Part shown: piece by piece, positions 1-11,412 of the stretch | Layout: each line of letters starts with the position of its first letter | Position numbering within the stretch: position 1 is the first letter of the stretch | Source: Diadophis punctatus similis | Lineage: Eukaryota; Chordata; Lepidosauria; Squamata; Dipsadidae | Direction: 5' to 3' | Assembly (NCBI GenBank): GCA_023053685.1 | Contig: JALIGW010000002.1 | Coordinates: forward strand, 170,467,430-170,531,429 | Length of the DNA stretch: 64,000 bases | Notes under the pieces: model-generated | Seen by the model: the letters and a program-made list of their open reading frames with translations, nothing else | Database searches by the model: none | Told to the model about the DNA's origin: nothing | Position numbers and translations under genes: made by a program

Positions 1-1062
1 GAATTCTGTGCTTAAAGGAATACATTTCATAAAAAGAACTACCTCCTTCCGTATAGTTTTGCACATATGAAGACTTAAATCAACAAAAAGATAGGGATAC
101 AATTACCGTTGTAGAAAGTTTGTTGGATCACTTAGTTTGCACTAATTCCACTCTCACCATTCAGACTCCTACATGATGCATTATATGAAAAGATTGCTTC
201 TAGAAATGCAACATTACTACCATCATTGCATATTGCATTAAAAAAATGGCTTTAAAAAGGTCCCCCATGTAAATAAAAGAACTCCTGGTGTGTTTGTTAT
301 TTTCTTGGCATCAGTATAGAAATGGGTTGCTGTCACTTGACATGTTTGTCAATTTAACTTTTCCATCTATTTATTTATCCCTCTTCCTCTCAATCACAGG
401 CTCAAATTTCCTGGTGGTCATTCTTCCAAATTCTAATCCACTGCAGTTGAACTTACCTTTTTGAGACTGGCAAAGTATTAATATGTATTAGATTCTTTAC
501 CTTGCTTGATCCTCAGTTATGAGGTTACATTTAAAAAAAACCTCAGATGTAGAATCCAGGTTCCAAGATAATAACAATGACAGCCTTCCTTCTACTGTGT
601 TCTATTCCATTGTGATTTGCCAAAAGGGCTGCCAAGTTTCTTGATATAGCAGAATATAGCTCAACAATTAGAGACAATAATGACAGGCAATACAAATCCC
701 TGCATGTTTATTCAGGCTGCATAATGGCTAAAAACAAAGGCCTTACTCTTCTGTAAACCACACATATTTAAATATAAATCCTCTTGAATTTGGTGGGGGG
801 TTTTTCTATATGAAGCAGTATAGGGTTGTGATATAACTGCAGATCTCCCAAAGCACATAGGCAACAATTTGTGCAAGAACCCAGCATTGTGGTATTTATG
901 GACCATATCTCTTCCTCCAAGTGATACCCATCCTAGCGGATGTCTTTTTATGCAACTTCCAGGCATGTTCTGTCACTTATATCAACATGTGTTGGCTATA
1001 GTACAGCAGCACTCAACCTGCTGGCCACGTCCAGATGAATTGGGAATTAAAGTTTTAGGGAA
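1..1062. other. Upstream unique AT-rich sequence
   Basis: No gene, RNA or clear repeat was recognised here. The sequence is AT-rich and non-repetitive, and the short open frames in it show no codon structure or recognisable protein motif. It lies about 4.5 kb upstream of the TCF7 start codon and could contain distal regulatory DNA, but nothing in the sequence demonstrates that. Confidence 0.5.
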
Positions 1063-1212
<150 letters not shown>

Positions 1213-1291
1213 CATTGTTGATGGTCAGCCAGTCTCTTTTTCCTGAATCATGAGTCAAGCACAAATATTTTGTAATTCAAGACCTTTCAAC

Positions 1292-1561
1292 CAGTTATGA
1301 AATCCATTTTTTTACTACCGGTTCTGTGGGCTTGGCTTGGTGGGCGTAGCTTGGTGGGCATGGCAGGGGAAGGATACTGCAAAATCTCCATTCCCTCCCC
1401 ACTCCAGGGGAAGGTTACTGCAAAATCCCCATTTCCTCCCGATCAGCTGGGACTCAGGAGGCAGAGAATAGATGGGGTCGGGGCCAGCCAGAGGAGGTAT
1501 TCTCCAAACTGCTCAAAATTTCCGCTACGGGTTCGTCAGAACCTGCTGGATTTCACCCCTG
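1292..1561 (+). mobile_element. Degraded hAT-type MITE, family of the 63,189 copy
   Basis: The left end has a degraded terminal repeat followed by TACTACCGGTTCTGTGGGC. The right end reads AACCTGCTGGATTTCACCCCTG-like sequence, the diverged form of the right end seen at 63,624. Internal sequence (repeated GGTGGGCGTGG-type units) also matches the 63,189-63,624 element. The flanks share TTTCAAC, consistent with a decayed 8-bp target-site duplication. It has no coding capacity. Confidence 0.7.
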
Positions 1562-4092
1562 TTTCAACTGAAGAAATAACAGGGGAACAAGAGGAGTGTG
1601 GATTAATTAAGACCGCTCTGCATAGGGATCTAATTGTAAAATTTCCACATGCAGCCAAATCAGCTAATATATGAAGTTCACCTTAAGAAAGTTATCCAGA
1701 CCTCTTTCTCTGTACGTCAACTTAAACTTGAGTTAACCATCTGTGTTCCTTAAATCTTGAGTCTGTATTAGATCTCTGCCCACCAGAAATGCAGGAGAAA
1801 ATATTTGCTCTGTTGGAAGATTATGTGATATTTGTATTCTCAGCTTCACCACTGTGGGTTTCTTTAAATAGAAGCTATACTTTACTTCTAAATTGCTTAA
1901 GGCAAAGGAAGCAGAAACGATGTTTATGAATGTTTAAATGCAAATGGAAAGGAGAGCGAATGCTATGCTAGCTAACATCAAAGGCTCACCAAAGACTCTG
2001 AATTAATGAGCCTCTTTGTTTCCTGGATCACAGATTACAACAGGTTTCCAACTCATTGCCAAGGTTTTATCTCCATTTGGGAGGGCTGTAAATCGCAGGC
2101 TATTTCGCTCGCTCGCTGCCTTTCACATGCAAAGCGAGAGTGTCTCAAAACACAAGGGGGATAAAAAAAGAAAAAGAAAAAAAAAAGAAACGAAAAACTG
2201 GAAGCAACAAATCTGCTGCGTGCTTTTCCCTCCCTCCCCGCTCTTCGCGTTTTGCTTAGAAGCAGAACAGGGCAGAAAAGCAAGGGGCGACCTGGGCTGA
2301 TGTTTAATCTAGAGAGGGTTTATTTCAGGAGGTACTTCGGACCTTTAGAGAGCGGTGCGGGGGGGGGGGGATCCAGGAAAGCTCCGCACGACTGTTTTCG
2401 GTGTTTGGGGGGGAGGTTCACTGCCTGGGAGATGGAGGAGTCTCTGTCTCCATCCTTAGCTTACATGCTTCATGGAGAGGGAGGGAGACAGAGAGACAGA
2501 GACAGAGACACAGAGAGCGAGAGAGCGAGAGAGATCTAAGCGCGCCCTGAGAAGTCCCGCATCTGGGAGAAAGGTTGTTTCTTCTCCCCTTTTTAGTGGA
2601 AGGGTGGGTTTGCTTTTGAGCTGCCGAAAAAATAAATCTTTTCAATAGCAGAACACGACCTTTAAGCAGAGGGAAGCGCTGGAGATAATTGAGGTGTTGA
2701 AAGTAACAATTATGTGCCATGCGGAGAGTACGAAGACCTCTTTACGTGGAATTGTTCAAATCCCCGACCAGATGGAAGGTTTGCAAAGACCCGCAGCTGT
2801 CCCGCTATGAAAAAAGGAGCGGGAGCTTCGTCGGGGTGTTTTTTTTTTACTGTTCATTAACTTTTGTATACAAGAATTGTGAGCGCCAGGTTGGAAAATA
2901 TCGGTCTCAGGACTGTCTCGTGAGTAGCAGGGACTTTGAGGAGGACCCCCAAATGAAAGATTTGTCGCCTAAATTCACAGCCCACCCCGCCTCTGGGCGA
3001 CACCCCCGGTTTAAAGCGGTTTGAAAACCGGCTGAAAAGTTGCTAATTTCATGTTTCCTTACCCTCGGGACACGTTAGGAAAAGTAATCATTATCTGAGA
3101 TCCAGTGTTACAGGTCTTTATTTCAGGAGGGATCACCAATACCAGAGGAGGAGAAATTGAGAAAAGGGAAAGGGAAAAAAAGAAAGAGAAAAGAGAAAAA
3201 AATAGAGGAGTTCCCTGATTTTTTTTAGGGGGGATGAGAGCTTCGGGAACCTGGAAACCCCACCAGAGATAGATAAATGCTTTTAGCACTGTATGACCAG
3301 TTGACAGGCATAAAGAGAGAGAGAAGGGCTTTGCCCATTCATAGCGCAAAACAGCCTCACCCCAAACATAAAAGGGCATCGTTTGGGCCCAGGTTACTTG
3401 AGCTTCTTTGCAGTCAATGAGACCCAAAAGGAGGGTAACCGGCAGGGGGTAAATATCAGAAATAGAGCCCACACTTGATTTACTCAGAAATCAGTCCCAT
3501 TGGTTCAAAGTGCCAAAAAATGTGGCTAGAATTGCAGGCATAGCTGGAAAAGCTGAGTATTAATATTTTTTTTTTAAAAAAAAACCCACTGCTGATGCTT
3601 CATGTTGTTTGACTAGTTTGGGTTTAGTCTAAACCTCAAGTTTAATTTAAAAAACAGTTCTGCCCATTCATTAAGAAAATAAAATACAATAAAATAAGGG
3701 CAATTAAGGCTGTAATCTAACCCTTGCTTATTTAAAAGTTGGTGCCATTAAAATTAAGAAAATTGTGTCTAGGATCTTTGGGGAAGACAGGCATGTCTCG
3801 CTAGATAGAACAGCAGCTGTAAACAGCAGCGCTGCAATTTTGGGTGACTGGATGTCAGAAAGACCTGATTTTATTTCACGTAGTATAACAGAGTGATATA
3901 GAAATAGTTGTAATTCATATGAATTTATTAGGCACTAGTGTGGTTAATTAGAGCCATAACATGGGTATTTTTATTATTTAGCATGTTGCATTAATCTAGT
4001 CAATTGTTTTATGTAACAATGGTTAAACAAATCAGGGTTTGGTTTGATAAGTGAACCCATTCCTGGTTCCATTCCCCTGAGATGCTTTCCAA
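1562..4092. other. Upstream region with moderately GC-rich block at ~2,020-3,470
   Basis: The sequence is mostly unique. Between about 2,020 and 3,470 it becomes richer in GC and CpG, with A-rich, G-run (2,358-2,369) and GA-rich (2,484-2,534) tracts. The open frames found there, 76-137 codons long on both strands, are low-complexity (Lys/Arg-rich, Phe-rich or Arg-Glu/Arg-Asp-rich) and look non-coding. About 2-3 kb upstream of the TCF7 start, the block could be a distal promoter or enhancer, but this is inference from composition and position only. Confidence 0.35.
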
Positions 4093-4192
4093 ATAAATAG
4101 CAATAGCAATAGCACTTAGACTTATATACCGCTTCATAGTGCTTTACAGCCCTCTCTAAGCAGTTTACAGAGTTAAGTTATGGCTATGGGAT
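4093..4192 (-). repeat. Sauria SINE fragment (3' part, antisense)
   Basis: Starts with CAATAGCAATAGCACTTAGA and continues through the TATATACCGCTTCATAGTGC and CTCTCTAAGCAGTTTACAGA segments. This is the reverse complement of the 3' half of the Sauria SINE family found seven more times in this window. The tRNA-like head is missing. Confidence 0.8.
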
Positions 4193-4599
4193 CAGATCCT
4201 TAACAGCAATCAATACCCTTCACTCAGAAAGAAACCCCACTGTGGTCTCATGGAGAGAGGGAGAGAGAAAGAGAGACAGACAGACGGACAGATTGTGATG
4301 TTTTACATGGCAATGGTTCCAATAAACTTAACTGGGTATATTCTGAAATGATGGGTTTTTTTTAAAAAAAGTGAAAAGATGAGTACAGAGTATTAATAAT
4401 AATAATAATAAACCACCACCGTCTCCTCCTATAAGGCAAAGATTAATACTGTTGCATTAAAACAGGTTTGCTTTCCTTCCCGACGTGTTGGACGACATCT
4501 CCCATAATCCCCAGTCACCCTGGCCTCTGGTGAGGTGAGCTGACTGGGAATTCTGCGAGCTGTCCGAGCCATCTGGAGGCAACCAGGGTCGGGAAGCGG

Positions 4600-5592
4600 G
4601 GGTGGGGGGAGTGCAGTAGAAGGGAGCAGCCCGGAGCCAAGCCCCCCATTGTTCGCTCGTTCGGCGCGGCTCTCGCTTCTCTTGCGCTGCCTGCGCACAG
4701 GACGGCGGCGTCTGCGTCTTGCTTGCGCACCCGACACGTGTAAGTGCGCCAATCCATCGGATGGGACCAAACTTTGGTCGGGAAGAGGGAAAAGCTCGCG
4801 CCTCTTCTTCTTCTTCTTCCTCGCCCAGATCGTATCCCGCCCCTCCTGCCAAGGTTTGGGGGAACGGCTGCCGCCCTTCAATCCCGCGGAGACGAGAGCG
4901 CCGGTGCTCAACCGCCCGTCTGCGAGCATCCCCTGCAGCCGTGCGGGAGGAGACGGGGCGCTGTCTCTTTAAGGCTCGAAGCGCGTCGCGGGAGAACAGA
5001 GTCTTCCAATCCCTCCCCGCCGCTGTCAATCAGCCGGCGGCGCCTTTGATGTTGCAAAGTCTTTGGCTAGGGCTCTCCAGTGTTCTTCCAGAGTCGCGCA
5101 CTTTAACAGCGCTAGCTCGGCTGCTGCTCGGGGTGGTGGTGATTTTTTTCTTCTTTTTTTTCCCAGCGAAAGCCGCCGGTGCTGCTGCTGCTCCAGCTTT
5201 CTCACCCAGGCTAGGCTATTTATTTAGCTGGCTGGCTGGCCGGCCGGCTGCTACTTAATCAAACTTTCCCGGGGCTGGGGAGGGAGGGGCACCCAAGAGC
5301 GCGGAGGGAGGGGGGAGGGAAGCGGTTTTGATCGCTGCCTCGACCCCTCCGGTTGCTTTTCCTGCCTTGGACCGCAAGCACAGCCCCCCCCCCTTCTCCT
5401 TCCCTTAGGCTAGCCCCCCGACGGGAGTCGGAGTGCCAGGATAAGCGGCCAAGGAGGTCGCCAAACGTTTTGCCTCCTCTTCAAGAAAGAAAGAAAGAAA
5501 AAAGGGGGGAACCGGAGTGCGCCGCTCTCCTTCCCGGCGCCGCTCCGACGCCCCAAACTTCGCCCTTCCCCTGGCTTGGCTCGGGTAAGAAA
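4600..5592 (+). promoter_or_regulatory. TCF7: TCF7 CpG-island promoter and 5'UTR
   Basis: The sequence switches abruptly from AT-rich to GC- and CpG-rich at about 4,600, and the high CpG content continues past exons 1 and 2 to about 6,320. Visible sites are an E-box CACGTG (4,735-4,740), CCAAT boxes (4,749-4,753 and 5,006-5,010), GC-rich boxes near 4,955 and 5,275-5,325, and a perfect TCF/LEF site CTTTGAT (5,044-5,050). The last is followed within 20 bp by inverted and direct CTTTG cores (5,054-5,059 and 5,061-5,066). A TATTTATT run at 5,217-5,224 is the only TATA-like sequence. The transcription start cannot be fixed from sequence. TCF7 is an established Wnt/TCF target, so autoregulation through 5,044-5,066 is plausible but inferred. 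Confidence 0.75.
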
Positions 5593-5841
5593 ATGCCCCA
5601 ACTCAACGGCGGAGGCGATGACCTGGGAGCCAACGACGAGATGATCGCCTTTAAGGACGAAGGGGAGCAGGAGGAGAAGATCCAGGCCAACGTCTTCGCC
5701 GAGGGGGACCTGGCTGACCTCAAATCATCCCTGGTGAATGAGTCGGAAAGTGGCGGCGGCGGCAGCAGCAGCAGCAACCGTCAGGAGTCCAACCCAGCAG
5801 CAACCGTGGCCGGAGCCGCCGCCGCAGGAGCCCATTCCGAG
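5593..5841 (+). CDS. TCF7: TCF7 coding exon 1 (beta-catenin-binding domain)
   Basis: Encodes the first 83 residues of TCF-1, a nuclear HMG-box factor that recruits beta-catenin to Wnt target genes. The protein starts [17 protein letters not shown], the conserved LEF/TCF N-terminus. The beta-catenin-binding segment spans residues about 9-52: Asp15 and Glu16, the acidic stretch at 22-28, and the helix with Leu40, Leu43 and Leu47 before LVNESE. These match the contact positions known for TCF4/TCF7L2, one residue offset. Residues 53-83 are a low-complexity Gly/Ser/Ala linker, which is variable in this family. The start is chosen by homology and has an A at -3. The exon ends GAG|gtgaga in phase 0. 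Assignment to TCF7 rather than LEF1, TCF7L1 or TCF7L2 rests mainly on exon 2. Confidence 0.95.
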
Positions 5842-5950
5842 GTGAGACCCAACCCCGCCCCGCCTCACTTTCTCCTCTTATGGCCAAACTTTTAAAAAAA
5901 ATAACAATAATCGACTTTCATCCCTTTTGTCTCTCCTCGCCTTTTTGCAG

Positions 5951-6017
5951 GCAATCCGGCGGCTGCAAGAGCCCCAGAGGGTCTATCCAGAGAAACTCCC
6001 GGATCACATGGATGATG
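5951..6017 (+). CDS. TCF7: TCF7 coding exon 2
   Basis: A 67-nt exon preceded by a pyrimidine tract and TTTTTGCAG, following a very short 109-bp intron. In phase 0 it encodes AIRRLQEPQRVYPEKLPDHMDD plus one base of the next codon. The arrangement R-L/V-(F/Y)-P-(D/E)-K-L-P-(E/D)..(E/D)D is shared with mammalian TCF7 at the same position and not with LEF1 or TCF7L1/2, which is the best single argument for TCF7. The donor is GATG|gtcagt, slightly weaker than consensus. The exon leaves phase 1, which exon 3 completes exactly. Confidence 0.9.
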
Positions 6018-6853
6018 GTCAGTTTCGAGGGGGGGGGAGAGAAGCCACCCGCTCTTCTTCTCCTCCTCGTCTCCTCTCCCCCCGCCGCCCACCTTTTCCT
6101 CTCCCCTCCGTGCCTCAAGGGAGGGGAACGTGACCGCCGAGGGGAGGAGGGGAGAGAAGGGGGGGAAGGTTTGGCAGCCCTCGTGGTCCGCGGGGGAAAC
6201 GTCAATGCCTCGCTGCTTAAATCAAAGCGGGCAAACGCCTCGCGCTCGCGCCCGGAGAGGGGACTCCGCACCGCTCGTGAAAAGCCCTGACCTGCGGGGG
6301 CTGCCCGGTGCAGGCGACTGAAACTTAACAGAAAGGTGCTTCTCCGTAGGCTGTCATCCTCACCCCCCCACACACACACCTCTTTTGCATGCACACACGC
6401 ACACCCCAACACAACCTATTTCTCTCCCCCCCATAATTGACATTCGGGAGGTAAAGTTGGTCTGGGTACCGTTGGCACAGTGAGCTCCTTGCAGGGGAGA
6501 AACTCCCCCCACCTTGGAAGTTTGGGAAAGAGGTATGGAGCAGGTACAACTACCTGGGACGGAATGCATCCCACTCCTTATTAACCAAGAGCACCAGTTT
6601 AACCAAGGTGGAGAAATGAGTGCAGGCGCACACGGCTTTCATTCTGGGACATGGTCCTTTCATTCCTGGCTTATCTTTTACCACCAGATAAGTTGCAAAC
6701 TGAGGCTCATGCCTGGCAGTAATGGGGAGTTGAACCGGCAAGTGAACCTCACAGGTGTGCTAGCGAGCACAAACAATGCAACAAATGTCTGGGGACTGGA
6801 GGGGAGATTGGTTCTGAGACGGAAATCCTAACCAGGGACTTGAATTTTCACAG
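6018..6853 (+). other. TCF7 intron 2
   Basis: An 836-bp intron bounded by gtcagt and TTTTCACAG. Its first 300 bp continue the CpG island, followed by a CA-rich tract near 6,365-6,410. The rest is unique. In mammals TCF7 has a second internal promoter that yields beta-catenin-independent isoforms. Whether such a promoter lies here or in intron 3 cannot be told from this sequence. Confidence 0.85.
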
Positions 6854-6960
6854 GTTTAAAACATCAGGACCCAGGGATGTATAAAGGATCTCCTTATTCT
6901 GGATACCCTTTCCTCATGCTGTCTGATCCTTACCTGCCAAATGGATCTATGTCACCTTTG
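6854..6960 (+). CDS. TCF7: TCF7 coding exon 3
   Basis: A 107-nt exon with acceptor TTTTCACAG and a strong donor CCTTTG|gtgagt. With the base left by exon 2 it encodes [20 protein letters not shown] followed by [16 protein letters not shown], ending in phase 0 at codon 141. The GLK..(P/E)..GMYK start matches TCF7, whereas the [18 protein letters not shown](M/L)SP part is the segment typical of LEF1/TCF7L proteins. Mammalian TCF7 has diverged there. Clean splice signals, correct phase and no in-frame stop support a functional gene. Confidence 0.92.
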
Positions 6961-6986
6961 GTGAGTACACTTCCCCTCCCATTCCT

Positions 6987-9986
6987 AACTTCTTGCATTG
7001 TGTCTACCTGATCGTGTTTCAAGACTGAAATTAACATCTCTAATCTTCAAAACTTTTAACGTGATAGGTTCCATTAAAAGGAATTGTGGCCTTTTAGGCA
7101 ATACCTCCTTTGCCTTGCAATGCTGCTATACATGCTTGCTTGTGTGTGTGTGTGTGTGTGTATGTCTCCTATCACCCCAGAGCACACATGTAAAGCAAAT
7201 TAGCAAAATTATAGTATTAGTATTATTATTGCTTCTACTCGTCTACTGTACTAAAGTTATTAAAAACGATCAGAAATGGCTCAGTTAAGGATCCATTCCT
7301 TGACTTTTTTGTTTTTTAATCTCCTATGGCAAAGTGAGGATTTCCCCCCCCCCATCTACCTTAAGCTAAGCAGGCATTATAAACGTGTACCTAGTAGATG
7401 CCAAACCCTACTTACTTCCAGATAAATATGCGGGTTAGGGATTTCATCATTCCCTCCCTCTTGCCAGAGATTCAACTTGGTTGCAAGCAGTCAAATCTGA
7501 AAATCATGTATTTGTGTGTGTAGAGATTGAAGTTTCTATTAATCAGGCTCATTCCACAGTAAATCCCCCTGAATTTGAAGCAGAGGAGTTTGAACTGAAT
7601 TCTGAATCCTCACTTTTATTCTACCTTTGAACAGTAAGTTAGTGTAGAGATTATTTTAAGGCAAACTTTGTGTTCATGAACTGGTCTAGTGGCCATGGGT
7701 TAGAAATGAGCTTGTTGCCTATTTTGTAAGATTACGGCACACAGGCACATGGAAAAAGTACATTTTAGTACCCTGCCTATATTAGAGAGGAGGAAAATGT
7801 TTTAATGAAAACTTATTTTGTTACATTGGGGAAGTAGGGAATATATTACAGTTGGATATCAGGAAATATATCAATAAAAATTCTTTAATATACAGTGTAT
7901 TTGTTATTGGTGTTTGGTATTAATAAAATGGGTATCCTACATTTTCTTTCCTTTAAAACATCTGTTTTCTTCAACCTCTATAGAGAGCTGTCAAAGTAAA
8001 CATTTCTACACTGAATAAGAATTTGCAAAAATATATGCAAAGAAGCTTTTTAAAAAATTGTGCTACTATTTTGTAGTAAATAAATAAACTATTTTTAGTA
8101 TTCAGTGAAACACTCTCTGCAGCAGGGCCATGTTTTGTGCTTATTGACAAATGATCATAATATAAACTGATTGTGGCCTCACTAGTTATAGATAAGTTAT
8201 GTGGCTAACAGATGGATGTAGCTGTTGGTACATCATCAACCTGTGTTTGAGGTTTATAGAATTTAAATTCTATATTGTAAAAATCTGCCTGTAGTTTCTT
8301 TCTTACTAGTAAAAAAAAGAGAGGATAAATTATCAGTGTAATAAAAAGTTGCAAGGTCCAATCTGAGTCCTCAGTTCCCTGAGGATGGGCTCCAGCATGA
8401 GTCCAAAAGCTCTGGTCCCAGTGACCGGCTCAGATTGGACTTTGCAAAATTATCTTGGGACAATTATATTTGTCTACATTCATAAAGTGTTGCCACTGCC
8501 TGCTTTCTTATTTGCATTTTCCTGCAATTGTTTTATGCAAGTATTGGAAGACTTTCTTTTGTGCTTATATTCATCTCAGTGAAACCTACTTTCCAATGTT
8601 TGGGAGGTTAATTGGAAGATTTAAATGTTGCTGTGAGTGCGGCTTTGTTTTTCTTACAGCTTAACCCCAAGTGTATGAGGATTCAGTTGCAGTCTTATTC
8701 TAGAATTCTAAATTGGTTTCTGCAGCAATAAATCTAGTTCATTTCAGTGGGGCTTAGTCCCAGATTTGCTCCTTCAGGATGCAATCTAGTACATAGTTAA
8801 CTGGAAGTAAGCCCATTCATCAAAAATGGATTGTTTCTATTGCAGTATACATAGGATGGTGCAATTAAGGACAATTTCTCTGCCCTTTCAATATAACTTC
8901 AGATCTTGAGGAGTTTTGTACCTTAAACATTTTGATTCCATCTGAAGAGTCTGTCTGAAGTCCCAAAAAGGCCAGTGTCAAAAGAAATGCAGTCAAAGAA
9001 ATGTAACACTCTGTGCGCTCACGAGAAATTGATGGAACATTTAAGTCAGAAAAACCATTGCTTTTGCTTAGGTTGAATGTTTGTTTGGATTTTGTCAAGT
9101 GTAACATTAGCATTGTCTCCTCCCTCCTTAAAGAGAACAGATTTCTTGGGCAGCTAGCTGGTGTCAAAGGGAGATGTTTCAATTTTATCCATTGATTAGA
9201 TAAAACAAGACTTTGCGGGGTGGGGTGGAAGCAAGACTTCGGATCTGGACAAGGAAAGAGTCTGAAGTGTTGATGGTAGCAGATTCCAAGGGGAATTCTA
9301 CAGAACAAGAAAATGAATCCCTCCTGGGCTGAGCTTGCTAGACCTTACCAAAATTCCGTCATTTGGCTTCCTGTGTCTTGCTCACACACAAAAGGCAACA
9401 GTTTCTCTTCAAACACTTTAGTAGTTGACATTTTGGGCTATTATGCCAATGACAGTGGAAGTTCTACTTTGCTATTTTAAGTTAAGTTCATCAACAATTT
9501 ATTATCTCCATTTAAAGCCATCTCTGGGAGCAGCTGTCAATTCAGATTGTGGGGGCAGATTCTTGAGTTAATAAGTTTGATTAAAACAGTATCTAGACTG
9601 TAGCAGAAGTGATTTGGTTTGAAAGAGTTAAATTTCCTAATCTCCAGGACCCAAATTACTGCTGCCTCCCTCCCCCCCCCTTATATGTTTCAGCTTTTTG
9701 ATAGTTTTGGGTTGTCCCTTTCTGCAACTTTTCTGTCTCAGTGGCAACTTGTTATGGTCTTTTTTTTCTTTTTTCTTTTATAAAAGCAATAAGCAGAAAG
9801 ATAAACAAGCAAATTTCAAGCAGTTTCCTTTCAATAAGGATCAAAGGAGTTAAAGGCTGTTATTAATGGGGAAACAAATTCAGTGTAAGCTAAAAGATTA
9901 ATGGGGTACGTCTGTAAATGGAAACTGTACATATTGCTAGAAACTAGGAAGAAATTAATATCAGGATAGCAGTTTTGTGCAAGCTA
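6987..9986. other. Intronic unique sequence
   Basis: Mostly single-copy AT-rich sequence with a short (TG)n tract at 7,141-7,160. The part at about 8,345-8,462 resembles 35,955-36,040 (see that entry). No coding or RNA signal was seen. Confidence 0.5.
8345..8462 (+). repeat. Dispersed repeat fragment, unassigned family
   Basis: The end of this stretch (CAGATTGGACTTTGCAAAAT, then TATCTTGGGACA) is similar to 35,999-36,030 (CAGATTTGATCCTGCAACAT, then TATCCTGGGACA). Both are followed by T-rich sequence. This suggests two diverged copies of one interspersed repeat, whose class I cannot determine. Confidence 0.35.
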
Positions 9987-10122
9987 CCCTGTTTCCCCCA
10001 AAATAAGACATCCCCTGATAATAAGCCCAATCGGGTTTTTGAGTGCATGGCAATAAGACCAAGCGCTTATTTCAGGGTTCAAAAAAATATAAGACAGGGT
10101 CTTATTTTTGGGGCAACACGGG
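9987..10122. mobile_element. TA-flanked palindromic MITE (Tc1/mariner-like)
   Basis: A 136-bp element with terminal inverted repeats, CCCTGTTTCCCCCAAAATAAG on the left and CTTATTTTTGGGGCAACACGGG on the right, flanked by TA dinucleotides at 9,985 and 10,123. Internal halves are also partly palindromic around AATAAGC. Short size, TIRs and TA duplication indicate a non-autonomous Tc1/mariner-type element. The family name is not certain. Confidence 0.7.
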
Positions 10123-11023
10123 TAACAATTCTGGTACTCGCCCCTTAAGTGCATTGCAACATTTAGAGTGAGATAGACATTTATTTCTACTGTCTGCTTA
10201 ACAACTATTCGTGGCCTATTATTGAATTTTTAGCATTGATTATTAGATTGTATACAAGGAGCAGAGTGATAGCCTAAAGTTCAGTGTAAGGTTTTCTTTG
10301 CTCAGAAATCACTGGACTTGATAATAAAGCAGTTCCATGTTTTAATTGGCTTCCCTGGAACAGTTTTACACAAAGTAAAATTCTAGTTTTATCATTCCAG
10401 AAATTCTGAAATTTCCTAAAAAGTAGTAGCCTTGTTTTAAAAAAAAAATTTCTCAAAATTTTTTAATAAGAAGAAAATGATTTTAGCAACAGTGCATTTT
10501 AAAAAAAAACAGAGGAAAAGGAGATACTTAGTTTTAGAGTGTTTCACTGCCTTTGAATTTTCTCTCAGTCATCTGCAAATAAAAGCAATGGATGCACAGC
10601 CGCTATAAAGAATTGCGGACAGGTGCTGTGGTCATATTCCCCGCCTGTTATAAATCACCTTTTCTAATTTTTCTGCAAATTGTCCCCTCCTATATATACT
10701 AAGATTATCTTTCCTGTTGAAGAATTAACCGTAGGAGCATCGTTCTCATTTATATCTGGTGTAAAATGATTTTAAAGCACAGTCTGGAAGAGATTTACCC
10801 AGCAGATATATCAAAAGAGATACTATCCTTACCACTAACGAATGGAGCAAAGCTCCATTTTATGGAGTATATCAGCAATTTCTGTTGGATCAACTTTGTG
10901 GGCTGTCTGTTATGCAGAAAGATCACTGATGTTTCCTTCTTTAGCACTTCCACATGATAATGTGCGAAATTGTTCTTTAAAAGGTAGCTGGCTTCACAAA
11001 AGTGTCTTTATCAACAGCGGTCA
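10123..11023. other. Intronic unique sequence
   Basis: No repeat or gene recognised. The stretch near 10,565-10,700 is less AT-rich and has no repeat signature, so it could be conserved non-coding DNA. That is only a guess without alignment. Confidence 0.35.
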
Positions 11024-11412
11024 AAGCAGTCCTCGACACGACCACAGTGAAGCCCAAGATTTCTGTTGCTAAGGGAGACTGTTGATAAGTGAATTTTGCC
11101 CCGTTTTAGACCTTTATTGCCACAGTTGTTAAGTGAATCACTTCAGTTGTTACTTTAGCAACATAGTTGTTAAGTGAATCTGGCTTCCCCATTGACTTTG
11201 CTTGTCAGAAGGTCGCAAAAGGGGATTACATGACCCCAGGATGCTGCAACCGTCATAAGTATGAGTCGGTTGCTAAGCATTGGAATCTTGATCACATGAC
11301 CATGGGGAGGCTGCAACAGTTGTAAGTGTGAAAAACGGTCATAAGTCACGCTTTTTCAGAGCCGTTGTAAATTCAAACAGTAAATGAACTGTTTGAAGTT
11401 GAGGACTACCTG
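11024..11412 (+). mobile_element. Tigger/pogo-like non-autonomous DNA transposon
   Basis: The left end carries GCAGTCCTCGACACGACC and the right end GTTGAGGACTACCTG, an imperfect terminal inverted repeat. Internal segments such as GCTAAGGGAGACTGTTGATAAG and GTTAAGTGAATCTGGCTTCC recur, in reverse orientation, at 45,496-45,898 and 56,939-57,375. The better-kept copies are flanked by TA, which supports a pogo/Tigger-type assignment. Confidence 0.65.

Noticed and set aside
4429..5258. Long open frames on both strands across the TCF7 promoter
   Set aside because: GC-rich DNA has few stop codons. The frames overlap each other on both strands, are Arg/Pro/Ser-rich and show no family motif.
5353..5592. 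Possible N-terminal extension of TCF7 in frame with exon 1
   Set aside because: The upstream frame is open but begins with TTG at 5,353 rather than ATG, and the family N-terminus MPQL matches the ATG at 5,593.
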